From: DATKPC01 sp035524275
GTDB lineage: Bacteria > Pseudomonadota > Gammaproteobacteria > Burkholderiales > Burkholderiaceae_F
Assembly (NCBI GenBank): GCA_035524275.1
Contig: DATKPC010000051.1
Location: 21,205-85,204 of the forward strand
DNA: 64,000 nucleotides
Direction: 5' to 3'
Shown: piece by piece, positions 16,529-24,735 of the stretch
Numbering within the stretch: position 1 is the stretch's first letter
How the letters are laid out: the number at the start of each line of letters is the position of its first letter
Position numbers and translations under genes: made by a program
The notes under the pieces: model-generated
Database searches by the model: none
Seen by the model: the letters and a program-made list of their open reading frames with translations, nothing else
Told to the model about the DNA's origin: nothing

Positions 16529-18391
16529 ATGGCGCACCTCTTCGTCAGCTATCGACGCGATGATTCCGCCGCCGAGGCGGGACGGCTTGCCGACGGACTC
16601 GCCGCGCACGCGAGCCATCCGACGGTCTTCTTCGATACCGAGGCGATCGCACCGGGTGACCCCTGGCGCCAGCGCATCGACGACGCGCTGGCGCACTGCG
16701 ACGTCATGCTCGTCGTCATCGGCCCGCATTGGCTCGACACCGCGCCCGGCAGCGGACGGCCGCGGCTCTTCGACGCCGGCGACGTCCAGGCGTATGAGAT
16801 CGCGGCGGCGCTGAAGCGCCGGATCCGGACCATCCCGATCCTCGTTGCCGGCGCGACCCTGCCGGTGCGCGCGCAATTGCCCGAGACCTTGTCGGGGCTC
16901 CTCGACGCCAATGCCCTCGAGATCCGCACCAGCGCCTTCGCGCGCGACCTGCGCGCGCTCGAAGCCGCGATCCTGCCGCGGCCGTGGCGGCGTGTCGTCC
17001 TCGGCGGCCTGGGGCTCGCCGTCGTGGTCGGCATCGCGGCCTGGGGCCTCGATCAACTGCCGCCTGTTTTCCGCCACGAAGGCCGCGGCGGGACTCCGGC
17101 GACCGAGGCCATGGTCGACCTGGACATCGCGTTCACGCCGAACCCGCTGATGTCGCAGAAATTCGGCGGCATCGACAACGGGCTGCGCGCGGAGATCGAC
17201 GAGCCGGAACGCATCGGTCCGCTGCTGCTCGTCGCGGACGGCGAACGTTTCGTCAATCGCGGCTTTCGCGTGCCTCGGCCCGGCAGCACGCTCGTGGGCG
17301 AACTGGTCCGCAACGTTCCGGGCGCGGTCGAGGTCACCGAGGAAAACAAGGACCTGATCTTCACGACCATCTGTCTCGACGTGGCGCGGACGGCACCACC
17401 GAGCAACGGTCGCCTGCGCCTGGCGTGCGAAGAAGGGCGACGATGCAGCCCGGAAGGCGACGGCGGGATCGCTCGGGCATGCGGGGCCACGGGCGCCGGC
17501 GCGTTCCAGTGGATGCCGACCGCGATGGCCCAGGAAACCGCCGTCGCAAAGAGCCCGCCGCGTCCGCAGCCGGGCGACTGGATCGTGCCGCAGTTGAGCG
17601 CGTTGCAGCGGGCGGCCACGACGCCGCAGGCGGCGGCGTACAGCGAGGTCACCCTGACGCTGCCGACGCCGCCCGCCGGCGTGCAGGCCGACGAGGTCAC
17701 GTACGAACTGACCGTCAATCGGCGGCGGCTGTGGGTCGACGGGATGGCGTCGTGGACTCACGCGCAGGCGTTCGACGCGACGCACCCGCTGACGTTGACG
17801 TTCGGCCTCGAGAACCTCGATGCCTCGGGCGCGAATCACGGCCAGGAAAAGGTCGACGTGCGGATCGTCCTGCTCGCGCATCGCCGCCCGGTCCACGAGG
17901 ATGCCTGCTCGCTGAATCTGGTCGCGCTGCGCACGATCGAGACGCGTACGATCAGCACGCTGAAAGGGCTCGAAGCTCGCTGGGCCGCGACCTATCATGC
18001 GGCACCGCAGGACCGGTTCCAGGTCTTCGCGTTCGGCGGCAACGAGGCCCGGACGCTCGCCGCGAAGGCCTCGTTCGATGCGCTGGCAATCGCTGCATCG
18101 GCGAAGAGCGACGCCGGTCGCCTCGTCGGCGTCGTGCGTCCGCCGAACCGGTCGAACACCGCGTGGGGGCTCGCGATCGGCGAGGTCATGCCCAGCGGGC
18201 AGATCCGGTTCAGCTACAGCGCGAACCGTGCTGCCGCGCTCTGCCAGTGGGTCGGCGAGGGGCGCAATCGCGAACGCCTCGCGAAAGCGTTCGATTCGCC
18301 GGGCAAATTCCGGGTGCGCGAGATCGCCACCGCAGTCAACGACGACGCGCCGAAGGCCATGACCGCGTGCAACGCCTTCTCCGCGCCGTGA
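16529..18391 (+). CDS. Membrane-anchored TIR-domain protein
   Basis: This 620-residue protein begins with a TIR domain (residues ~1-130). It opens with FVSYRRDDSAAEAGRLADGL, continues with FFDTEAIAPGDPW and VMLVVIGPHWL, and includes a Glu in the AYEIAAAL helix (about residue 90), the place of the NADase glutamate in catalytic TIRs. A single membrane segment follows (about 155-175). Next comes a ~440-residue beta-rich region I cannot assign, with cysteine pairs (LACEEGRRCSPEGDGG) and a C-terminal YSANRAAALCQW section. The start is the ATG preceding the TIR strand, with a G-rich site upstream. The gene ends in a GTGA overlap with the next gene. Orientation suggests a cytoplasmic TIR and an exported C-terminal part. 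Function is unknown; immune-like or stress signalling is only one possibility. Confidence 0.72.
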   Translation: MAHLFVSYRRDDSAAEAGRLADGLAAHASHPTVFFDTEAIAPGDPWRQRIDDALAHCDVMLVVIGPHWLDTAPGSGRPRLFDAGDVQAYEIAAALKRRIRTIPILVAGATLPVRAQLPETLSGLLDANALEIRTSAFARDLRALEAAILPRPWRRVVLGGLGLAVVVGIAAWGLDQLPPVFRHEGRGGTPATEAMVDLDIAFTPNPLMSQKFGGIDNGLRAEIDEPERIGPLLLVADGERFVNRGFRVPRPGSTLVGELVRNVPGAVEVTEENKDLIFTTICLDVARTAPPSNGRLRLACEEGRRCSPEGDGGIARACGATGAGAFQWMPTAMAQETAVAKSPPRPQPGDWIVPQLSALQRAATTPQAAAYSEVTLTLPTPPAGVQADEVTYELTVNRRRLWVDGMASWTHAQAFDATHPLTLTFGLENLDASGANHGQEKVDVRIVLLAHRRPVHEDACSLNLVALRTIETRTISTLKGLEARWAATYHAAPQDRFQVFAFGGNEARTLAAKASFDALAIAASAKSDAGRLVGVVRPPNRSNTAWGLAIGEVMPSGQIRFSYSANRAAALCQWVGEGRNRERLAKAFDSPGKFRVREIATAVNDDAPKAMTACNAFSAP

Positions 18392-19200
18392 ACGCGCGCC
18401 GTCGCCTGCTGCAGGCGGTTCTCGGCTCGGCGTTCGTACGCGTGGCGCGCGCGGCCGGCTCGCCCGGTACGCCCGATTTGCCCAGCCCGGCCCGCGCCCC
18501 GAATGAGTCGATCACGCCGGTCGTCATCGGCGATACGCAGGTCGAGCTCTATACCCGACGCTTCGGATCCGGCGGCTGGCGCTACCTCAACCTGCACGAA
18601 AACGAGCGCACGTCGGTCGAAGCCGCGAGGCTGCTGCTGCAGTCCGAGCCTGGAACGCTGATCGGCCTGCGGTCGCGCGGCAGTCGCCTTGTGACCTTCC
18701 ACGACGGCGGGCGTCCGTACACGTTCGACCCGAACCGGATCTTCAGCGACGACGGCCTGGAGCGGACGATGCGGCACTATGCGTCGTATGCTTCGAAGGC
18801 CGCCGAGGCCGTCCGCGGGCTTCGCGCCGCGATCCTCGCGGCCATCGCGGGGCCACCCGAGGACCGGATCGTCGCGCTTCACAACAACTATGGCGGCGGG
18901 TTCTCGATCCACCGGTACGCCCAGGCCGGGACGCAATCGGCGGATGCCCGTGCCGTCGCGATGCCGTCCGGCCATGAGCCGGAAGATTTCTTCCTCGTGA
19001 CGCGGCCGCGTGACTTCGAGGCGCTGCGCGATGCAGGATTCAACGTCGTGCTGCAGGCCGAGCACCCGGCGGATGACGGATCGCTGTCGGTCTGGGCGCA
19101 GCGCGAAGGCCGCGCGTATGTCAACGTCGAGGCCCGGCACGGCAGGCTGCAGACGCAGTTGCGTATGCTGCGTGCCGTTGCAGCGCTCGCGCGGATGTAG
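18388..19200 (+). CDS. Exported M14-like zinc peptidase/amidase, coupled to the TIR gene
   Basis: This 270-residue protein starts at a GTG that overlaps the TIR stop codon. A basic N-terminus and hydrophobic stretch (RRRLLQAVLGSAFVRVARAAG) suggest export. The core carries LHENE (His70, Glu73), FDPNRIF, ALHNN (His165) and YVNVEARHG (Glu248). An HxxE pair, a later His and a downstream Glu are the zinc ligands and catalytic base of the M14 carboxypeptidase/succinylglutamate-desuccinylase superfamily. I recognise this 'LHxNE...DPNRIF...ALHNN' set from uncharacterised bacterial proteins. The substrate is unknown, with a cell-wall or peptide amide being plausible. Coupling to the TIR gene implies that they act together. 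Confidence 0.68.
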   Translation: MNARRRLLQAVLGSAFVRVARAAGSPGTPDLPSPARAPNESITPVVIGDTQVELYTRRFGSGGWRYLNLHENERTSVEAARLLLQSEPGTLIGLRSRGSRLVTFHDGGRPYTFDPNRIFSDDGLERTMRHYASYASKAAEAVRGLRAAILAAIAGPPEDRIVALHNNYGGGFSIHRYAQAGTQSADARAVAMPSGHEPEDFFLVTRPRDFEALRDAGFNVVLQAEHPADDGSLSVWAQREGRAYVNVEARHGRLQTQLRMLRAVAALARM

Positions 19201-19266
19201 CGTTTGTCGCGGTCGGCCCTTCGCGTCCGGGCGCTCGAACCACGATCAACGACCGCGACGACCCGG

Positions 19267-19665
19267 ATGACGACCGAACTCCGCCGCTATCGACGCAAGC
19301 CGGACCGCCCGATCACGGCGATACGGATCACGCTGGAGACCGACGGCTTCAGCTATCGAAAATGGGGTGGCGTGCAACGCTGCAAGCCGGGCGACTGGCT
19401 CGTCGACAACGGCGGCGATGTCTACAGCGTCGATGCCGACGTGTTCGCCCGGACGTACCGGCCATCGGGACCGGGGCAATTCGTGAAGATCAGCGCCGTG
19501 TGGGCGCGCGTCGCGCAAGAGTCGGGGTTCGTCGAGACGAAGGAGGGTGCGTCGCATTTTGCGCCGGGGGACTACATCGTCTGCAACCATGCCGATGGCA
19601 GCGACGCCTACTGCATGTCGGCGGCGAGGTTCGCTGCGCTCTACGAAGAGGATGACCCCGCCTGA
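19267..19665 (+). CDS. Small protein with two GDW/GDY-V modules, unknown function
   Basis: This 132-residue protein contains two similar halves: ...YRKWGGVQRCKPGDWLVDNGGDVYSVDADVF... and ...ETKEGASHFAPGDYIVCNHADGSDAYCMSAARF.... Each has a (P)GDxxV turn followed by a Tyr-containing strand and a Phe, so the protein looks like an internal duplication of a small beta-barrel. I know uncharacterised proteins with this pattern, but no function. The start ATG was chosen because the upstream part of the frame looks non-coding. It sits 66 bases after the M14-like gene in the same direction. Confidence 0.55.
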   Translation: MTTELRRYRRKPDRPITAIRITLETDGFSYRKWGGVQRCKPGDWLVDNGGDVYSVDADVFARTYRPSGPGQFVKISAVWARVAQESGFVETKEGASHFAPGDYIVCNHADGSDAYCMSAARFAALYEEDDPA

Positions 19666-19727
19666 CCCCGACCGACCGCCGGCGACGGGAGGGCGCGAGG
19701 ACACGCCCGTCCCTTCGCTGGCGTCGG

Positions 19728-21941
19728 CTACTGCAGCGCGCCGTCGATCACCTTCGGCATCGCGGTCACCGTCGGCATGGCGCCGAGGTATTCGCTGTCG
19801 GAGGCACTGCTCGGGTCATGCAGGCCGCCCGATGGCAGCGCCTGCGGCGTCAGCGCCATCGACGTGCACTGGCCGAGGGACGGAGCGAGCAGGATTTCGC
19901 CCTGCAGCGCCTTGACCAGGAGCGTCCGCGACGCCGTTGCGTTCGTGCCCGGCAGCGTGAGTTGCGTGCCATCCGGAATCGAGAACAGCGGCATGTAGTT
20001 CGAGCCGTTCGTCGAACAGTCGACGACGCTGTTGTTCACCGGATTGACGCAGAACCCCGGAATGCCGTTGAGGTTGCCGAACCCGTTGAACTGCAGCAGG
20101 ATCGGCAGGCCCGCGTACGGACCGTACGGCGAACCCGTCGGGACCGTGTACGGGATGTTCACGGGCGGGTCGAACGGCACGGCATTGCCGTTGAGCGTCA
20201 GCCAGAGCGACTGGTTCCACTGTTGCGGGCCGGTCTGCCAGGTGTAGTAGGTCGTCGGATTCGCCGGCTCGCAGACGCTGCCGGCCGGGAACCCGGAGGG
20301 GCAGTTGGCCGTCGTCAGCGGCGCATCGAGCAGCCAGCCGGACGAGATGCCATTTTGCGCGTACGGCGAACCGTTCGGATACTGGCTTGCCTGCTCGAGG
20401 ACGACCGGCGAGCCGCTTTCCATCAGGCCCGCCGCGGTGAACGCATAGGTCACCGTGCCGGCAGCGCTCGGGGCGCTGAACCACTGCTGGTCCGTGCCAT
20501 TGCCGAACGGTGTCGTCGATGCGTTGCCTTGCGAGAACGCGAGAAGTTGCGCGGCGGTCGGGCATTGATTCAGGCAGTAGAGCGTCAGCGGCGCGGAGCC
20601 CGGAAGCACGGTCGACTGCGTGTAGTAGTAGACCGGATCGGTCGGCGCATGCGCGGAACCGGTGGGCGGAATGTTCAGGTTGCCGCCGAACGAGTCGGCC
20701 CAGCCCTGCAACGGCTGCGTCGCGAACGCGGTCGGCAGCAGCGTTGCCGCCGGGTTCAATGACGAGGTCGTGCAGCCGTTGCCGCTGCAGCTCTGCGTGC
20801 CGACGACGGAAAAGGCCTGGCTCGCCGAGCTCCATTGCAACACCCAGGTGTTCCAGCCGGTCGCGGCCGCGTTGCCGGTCGTGAGGCCGGTCAGGTCGGC
20901 CCCGACGTTGAAGGGGATGCCGTCGAGCGCGTTGAGCACCGCGTTCTGCTGCGTCCACTTCGTGAGCTTGCCGCCGACCTTGTTGAGCTGGTACGTCGCC
21001 GTGACGTTCGGACGCTGGTCGGTCACCGTGATGCCGGCGACCGGTTGGCCGTCGGCAATCGCCAGGCCCTGGAAGTTGATTCCCCAGTAGTTGCCGAAAC
21101 CGTAGTAGGTCTGCCCGCCGGAGACGGCCTGCAGCGGAATGCCCGGATGCGGCAGGTCGACGCGCTGCCCGGTCGTCGCGTCGTACGTGCCGTATTGCCA
21201 GACGAGCGTCTTCGCATTCGCCTGGCTGCGGGCGAAGCAGACGTCGTTCGTGCCGTCGCTGCGGCGGAAGTAGCTCGGGTTGTACGCGAAATTGAACGTG
21301 CTCTGCGGCATGCCCGAGCTTCCGCCGCCGACCTGCATCGTCCCGGAGCCGGCCGTCGTGCCGTTCGTCGCCATCGCGAGCGCGGTGTTGTCGGAGTTCG
21401 GGCCCGTCTCCAGGAACGAAATGGACGCACTCTGCGCATCGATGTAGCCGTTGAAGCCGACCTGGCCGTTGCGCTTGCCGATGTAGTCCATCCGGAAGAT
21501 GCCATACGGCGCGGTGGCGCTTGGCGCTTGCGTCGCGCTGAGCGACGCGTAGACATTCGTCGTTGCGCCCTGCTCGGTCAGCGACAGCCAGACTTTCGCC
21601 CGCATCGGGTCGTTGTTGGAGGCGCGCGTCACGTTGACGATCGCGTTGGCGTAGTTCGTCGCTCCGGCGGACGAGCCGCTCGCCTGGCCATTCTTCGACT
21701 GGCACTTGTTCATGTCGACCAGCGCCAGGTACGGCCCGGCGTTGACCATGTCGCTGGGGTCCATGGCGCCGATCACGCACAGCACCATGTTCAGGCTGCC
21801 GATACCTTGCGACGTCTGGTCGCGAACCGACATGTTCGGCACGTCGGTGTTGTAGGGCGCCGTTGCGGGGACCTGCGCGGCGGCCGCAAAGCTGACGACG
21901 CTCGGCGCCAGCAGCGCCGCGATCCGGGTCTTTACGTTCAT
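19728..21941 (-). CDS. Large secreted protein of unknown function
   Basis: This 737-residue protein has a signal peptide (MNVKTRIAALLAPSVVSFAAAAQV) and a strong GAGGAG ribosome binding site. The mature protein is rich in Asn, Thr, Ser, Gly and aromatic residues, like extracellular beta-rich proteins. It has short cysteine pairs (SCSGNGC, CLNQC) and repeated YY/WG motifs. I see no catalytic motif or known family. A small lipoprotein gene ends 10 bases upstream, so the two are probably one operon. It could be a surface or matrix protein. Confidence 0.6.
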   Translation of the reverse strand: MNVKTRIAALLAPSVVSFAAAAQVPATAPYNTDVPNMSVRDQTSQGIGSLNMVLCVIGAMDPSDMVNAGPYLALVDMNKCQSKNGQASGSSAGATNYANAIVNVTRASNNDPMRAKVWLSLTEQGATTNVYASLSATQAPSATAPYGIFRMDYIGKRNGQVGFNGYIDAQSASISFLETGPNSDNTALAMATNGTTAGSGTMQVGGGSSGMPQSTFNFAYNPSYFRRSDGTNDVCFARSQANAKTLVWQYGTYDATTGQRVDLPHPGIPLQAVSGGQTYYGFGNYWGINFQGLAIADGQPVAGITVTDQRPNVTATYQLNKVGGKLTKWTQQNAVLNALDGIPFNVGADLTGLTTGNAAATGWNTWVLQWSSASQAFSVVGTQSCSGNGCTTSSLNPAATLLPTAFATQPLQGWADSFGGNLNIPPTGSAHAPTDPVYYYTQSTVLPGSAPLTLYCLNQCPTAAQLLAFSQGNASTTPFGNGTDQQWFSAPSAAGTVTYAFTAAGLMESGSPVVLEQASQYPNGSPYAQNGISSGWLLDAPLTTANCPSGFPAGSVCEPANPTTYYTWQTGPQQWNQSLWLTLNGNAVPFDPPVNIPYTVPTGSPYGPYAGLPILLQFNGFGNLNGIPGFCVNPVNNSVVDCSTNGSNYMPLFSIPDGTQLTLPGTNATASRTLLVKALQGEILLAPSLGQCTSMALTPQALPSGGLHDPSSASDSEYLGAMPTVTAMPKVIDGALQ

Positions 21942-21951
21942 CGGCGGCTCC

Positions 21952-22125
21952 TCAGTTCGTCGTGACGACCGACACGGCTTTCGGCGTCGCGATGCCCGCG
22001 ATCTGGGGCTGCGACGGCGCGCTTGAACCGCCTGACGACGACGAGGACGACGACGAGCCCCCGCCGCAACCGGCCAGGGCGACAACGGCGAAGGCGAGCA
22101 TCAGGGCATGCGGCGCGAATCTCAT
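21952..22125 (-). CDS. 57-residue lipoprotein with a poly-serine linker
   Basis: This short gene encodes MRFAPHALMLAFAVVALAGC followed by GGG, seven serines, GG and a proline/valine-rich tail ending VVTTN. The VALAGC lipobox marks a lipidated Cys at residue 20. A GGGAG ribosome binding site precedes the ATG. The Gly/Ser linker next to the lipid anchor is typical of outer-membrane lipoproteins, but the remaining domain is only about 23 residues. It is followed after 10 bases by the large secreted protein, which it may help retain at the surface. That is inference. Confidence 0.6.
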   Translation of the reverse strand: MRFAPHALMLAFAVVALAGCGGGSSSSSSSSGGSSAPSQPQIAGIATPKAVSVVTTN

Positions 22126-22151
22126 GCAGGGAACTCCCGGAGTGGCATTTC

Positions 22152-22199
22152 GGACGAGACAGCGGACGAGACAGTGGAGGAGACAGCGGAGGGGACAGC
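22152..22199. repeat. Four tandem 12-base repeats
   Basis: Four copies of GGACGAGACAGC with a few changes (GGACGAGACAGT, GGAGGAGACAGC, GGAGGGGACAGC) stand 27 bases upstream of the lipoprotein start. The copies have diverged at only one to three positions. They lie in the promoter or leader region of the lipoprotein/secreted-protein operon. Confidence 0.7.
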
Positions 22200-22419
22200 G
22201 CGCGTCGAGGCGGCGGTTGGGCCCTCATCTCTCCTATCGGTCGCGACGCGCCGCCGCTTGAATGCGCTGGCGGAATGCGATGCTTTCGCCGGTCAATTCA
22301 GTCGATCGACGTCGCGGCCCGCGGCCCGGCGCCGATGGCGGAGCAGCAGCCGGCTGAACGACCGGTCACTCCCCTCGGCCGCCCGCGCGGATGAGGGGAG
22401 CCTTCGGCGACGCGGCGTC

Positions 22420-24708
22420 TCAGGGTTCGCCCACGACGCTCGCGTCCAGCACGGTGCCGGCGGTGTCGCCGCTCTCGCTCAGCACGACGCGCTGCGCCAG
22501 CGCCACGCCCTCGTTCGTGACGATGCCTTCGCTCAGGACGACGCGTTCGCTCAGGACACATCCGATGCTCAGGGCGATACCTTCGGCGAGGACGACGCGT
22601 TGATTCAGCACAATGCCCTGGGTCATCGGCGCACTGCTTCCGGAGGCAAGCAGCGACGACAAATAGGTCACCGGAACGAAGTCGCCCGACGTCGCGGCAA
22701 GGGAACTGGTGCCGGCGAGGCCGGAGCCGAGCACCGTGCCGGGCCCGAGCAGGGCCTGGCTGGACAGCGGGGTTTCGACGATCGACTGCACGTAGGTATT
22801 GGCGGGCACCGTGGAGGTCGCCGGCCAGTAGCTGACGGCGTCGAACCAGACATTGCCGTTGACCCAGTGGATCCGCGGATCCCAGATCGGCTGGTAGGCG
22901 GTGAAGAGCGCGTCGCCGGACACGACCTGGTTGCCGCCGGTGAACACGACGCGTCCCCACGCGAAGCTCTCGCCATCGACGGTCGAGGTTTCCGCCGGCA
23001 TCGTGGCCGCGAGCAGCTTGTCTCCCGGATTGATCGTGCCGCCCGAGATCGCGGTGGCGATATCGGTGCGCAGCGCGGCGGCGAGGCGTACGGCGCCGTC
23101 GACGTTCAGCAGGCCCGCGCCCTGGTCGACGAGCGAATAGCCGGCAAGCGGCTGCGCCGAGTACTGCAGGATCGCCTTGATGAGCGGCGGCGTGAGGCCG
23201 GGGTTGGCCTGCACCATCAGCGCCACGGTACCGGTCACCGCGGGCGCGGCAATCGACGTGCCGCTGAGCATCATCAATGTCTGGTTCGCGGCCTGTGCCG
23301 CGCCGGGTACCGCGGCGAGCTGCGGAAAGGTGGACGCCAGGAGGTTCCAGCTCGAAGGGTCGCCCTTGACGTCGGCGGAAAGGACCGAAACGATCGCATT
23401 GCCCGGAGCGACCAGGTCGGGCTTCAGGACATTGTCGAACTTCGCATTCCCGCTGGCGTCGACGACATAGCCGCTGGTCGTCGGCCCACGCGAGCTGAAG
23501 TGATTGATCGTCGCGGCGCTGCGCTTCAGGCTGCCATGCAGGTTCGCGGATCCGACGGTGATCACCGACGGTTCATTGCCGGGCGCGCTGATCGAACCGT
23601 ACGTCGTCGCGCCCGCCGCCGACTGGCCGAAATTCCCGGCTGCGACGACGACGGCGATACCGGCCGATTCGGCGCTGCGCACGGCCCGGCAGATCGGGTC
23701 CGTCAGGTAGCTCTCGGTCGAATCCGAGGCCAGGCTGAGGTTCATGACGCGGATGTTGAACTTGCGCGCGTGGTAGATGACCCAGTCGATCCCAGCCAGC
23801 ACGTCGGCCAGTTCGCCGGTGCCGTCGGGGCCGAGGACGCGGACGCTGTAGAGCGTCGCGTTGGGTGCCACGCCGGAGGCGTCGGGTGCCTGGTAGGTCC
23901 CGTTGCCGGCCGCGATGCCAGCCACGTGGCTGCCGTGGCCATAGGGGTCCGGGTCCGACTCGAGGCCGCCGGCGGCCAGCAGGGTCTCGTAGGCGGCCAT
24001 CGTCAGGCTGCCGGGATAGAGCGATGCCGACCGATCGACGCCGATCGTCCACGCGCGCGTCGATGACGACTGCAGATCGCCGACGAGCTGGAAGTCGGCC
24101 GATCGTGCGACGCGGCTTCCGGAGGCCGCCTTGAAATGCGCGTGAGCCCGGTCGATGCCGGAGTCGAGCACGGCGATGCCGACGCCGGTGCCGTCATAGC
24201 CGGTCGACGCGGTCTTGGCTCCGGGAGCGATCATGTTGGCGGCGCCGGTCACCGACTGCACGGCGCTCGCGGTCCTCGACGTCAGGCGGTTCGGCGAGAT
24301 GCTCTGGACCTGGCTCAATGCCGCGATCGTCCCGACCTGGCTCGCCGGAAGGATTGCCGACAGGCCGGCGACCGAAACGTAGCGCTGGAAAACCGACCCC
24401 CCGGCAGCAAGCACCGACTGACGCAGCGCGGTCAGGTCCGGATCCGTCGAGGAACTGAAGATCAGGACCTTCACATACCGGACGCCATTGATGTCCTTCG
24501 CCCAGCTCAGCATCGGTGTCGCCGGAGCCGCGATGACCGCCTGCAGGTCGCCGGCGATCGATGCCGTCGTCGCCGCGGCGCCCTTGACAACAAGGAGGGA
24601 GCCCAACAGCAGGATGGCCATGCCGCGCGCGGCGCGCGTCGCGCTCGCGGCAACGCGGGTGCGCGCCGTGCGGATCAGGCCGATGGTGTCGATTCGTTTG
24701 GAAATCAT
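22420..24708 (-). CDS. Secreted subtilisin-like (S8) serine protease with degenerate hexapeptide tail
   Basis: This protein has about 760 residues. An N-terminal signal/anchor (RGMAILLLGSLLVVKGAAA) is followed by a propeptide-like region and an S8 catalytic domain with Asp in IAVLDSGID, His in YGHGSHVAGIAAG and Ser in LSGTSIAAPAV. The oxyanion Asn is in VVVAAGNFG. After the protease domain a beta-rich region ends in diverged hexads of the type (G/R)-(I/V)-V-L-(S/N/A)-(E/Q) (GIVLNQ, RVVLAE, RVVLSE and others). It is a paralogue of the neighbouring gene 27 bases upstream. The start ATG has AAGG upstream; a start 9 or 24 bases earlier is possible. It is probably secreted or surface-bound. Confidence 0.85.
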   Translation of the reverse strand: MISKRIDTIGLIRTARTRVAASATRAARGMAILLLGSLLVVKGAAATTASIAGDLQAVIAAPATPMLSWAKDINGVRYVKVLIFSSSTDPDLTALRQSVLAAGGSVFQRYVSVAGLSAILPASQVGTIAALSQVQSISPNRLTSRTASAVQSVTGAANMIAPGAKTASTGYDGTGVGIAVLDSGIDRAHAHFKAASGSRVARSADFQLVGDLQSSSTRAWTIGVDRSASLYPGSLTMAAYETLLAAGGLESDPDPYGHGSHVAGIAAGNGTYQAPDASGVAPNATLYSVRVLGPDGTGELADVLAGIDWVIYHARKFNIRVMNLSLASDSTESYLTDPICRAVRSAESAGIAVVVAAGNFGQSAAGATTYGSISAPGNEPSVITVGSANLHGSLKRSAATINHFSSRGPTTSGYVVDASGNAKFDNVLKPDLVAPGNAIVSVLSADVKGDPSSWNLLASTFPQLAAVPGAAQAANQTLMMLSGTSIAAPAVTGTVALMVQANPGLTPPLIKAILQYSAQPLAGYSLVDQGAGLLNVDGAVRLAAALRTDIATAISGGTINPGDKLLAATMPAETSTVDGESFAWGRVVFTGGNQVVSGDALFTAYQPIWDPRIHWVNGNVWFDAVSYWPATSTVPANTYVQSIVETPLSSQALLGPGTVLGSGLAGTSSLAATSGDFVPVTYLSSLLASGSSAPMTQGIVLNQRVVLAEGIALSIGCVLSERVVLSEGIVTNEGVALAQRVVLSESGDTAGTVLDASVVGEP

Positions 24709-24735
24709 TCCTGTCATCCTTCGGTTCGGCAACGA

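Noticed and set aside
16373..17998. A 541-residue minus-strand frame over the TIR gene
   Set aside because: It has shadow-like composition (Arg, Asp, Ala) and is opposed by the motif-bearing TIR frame.
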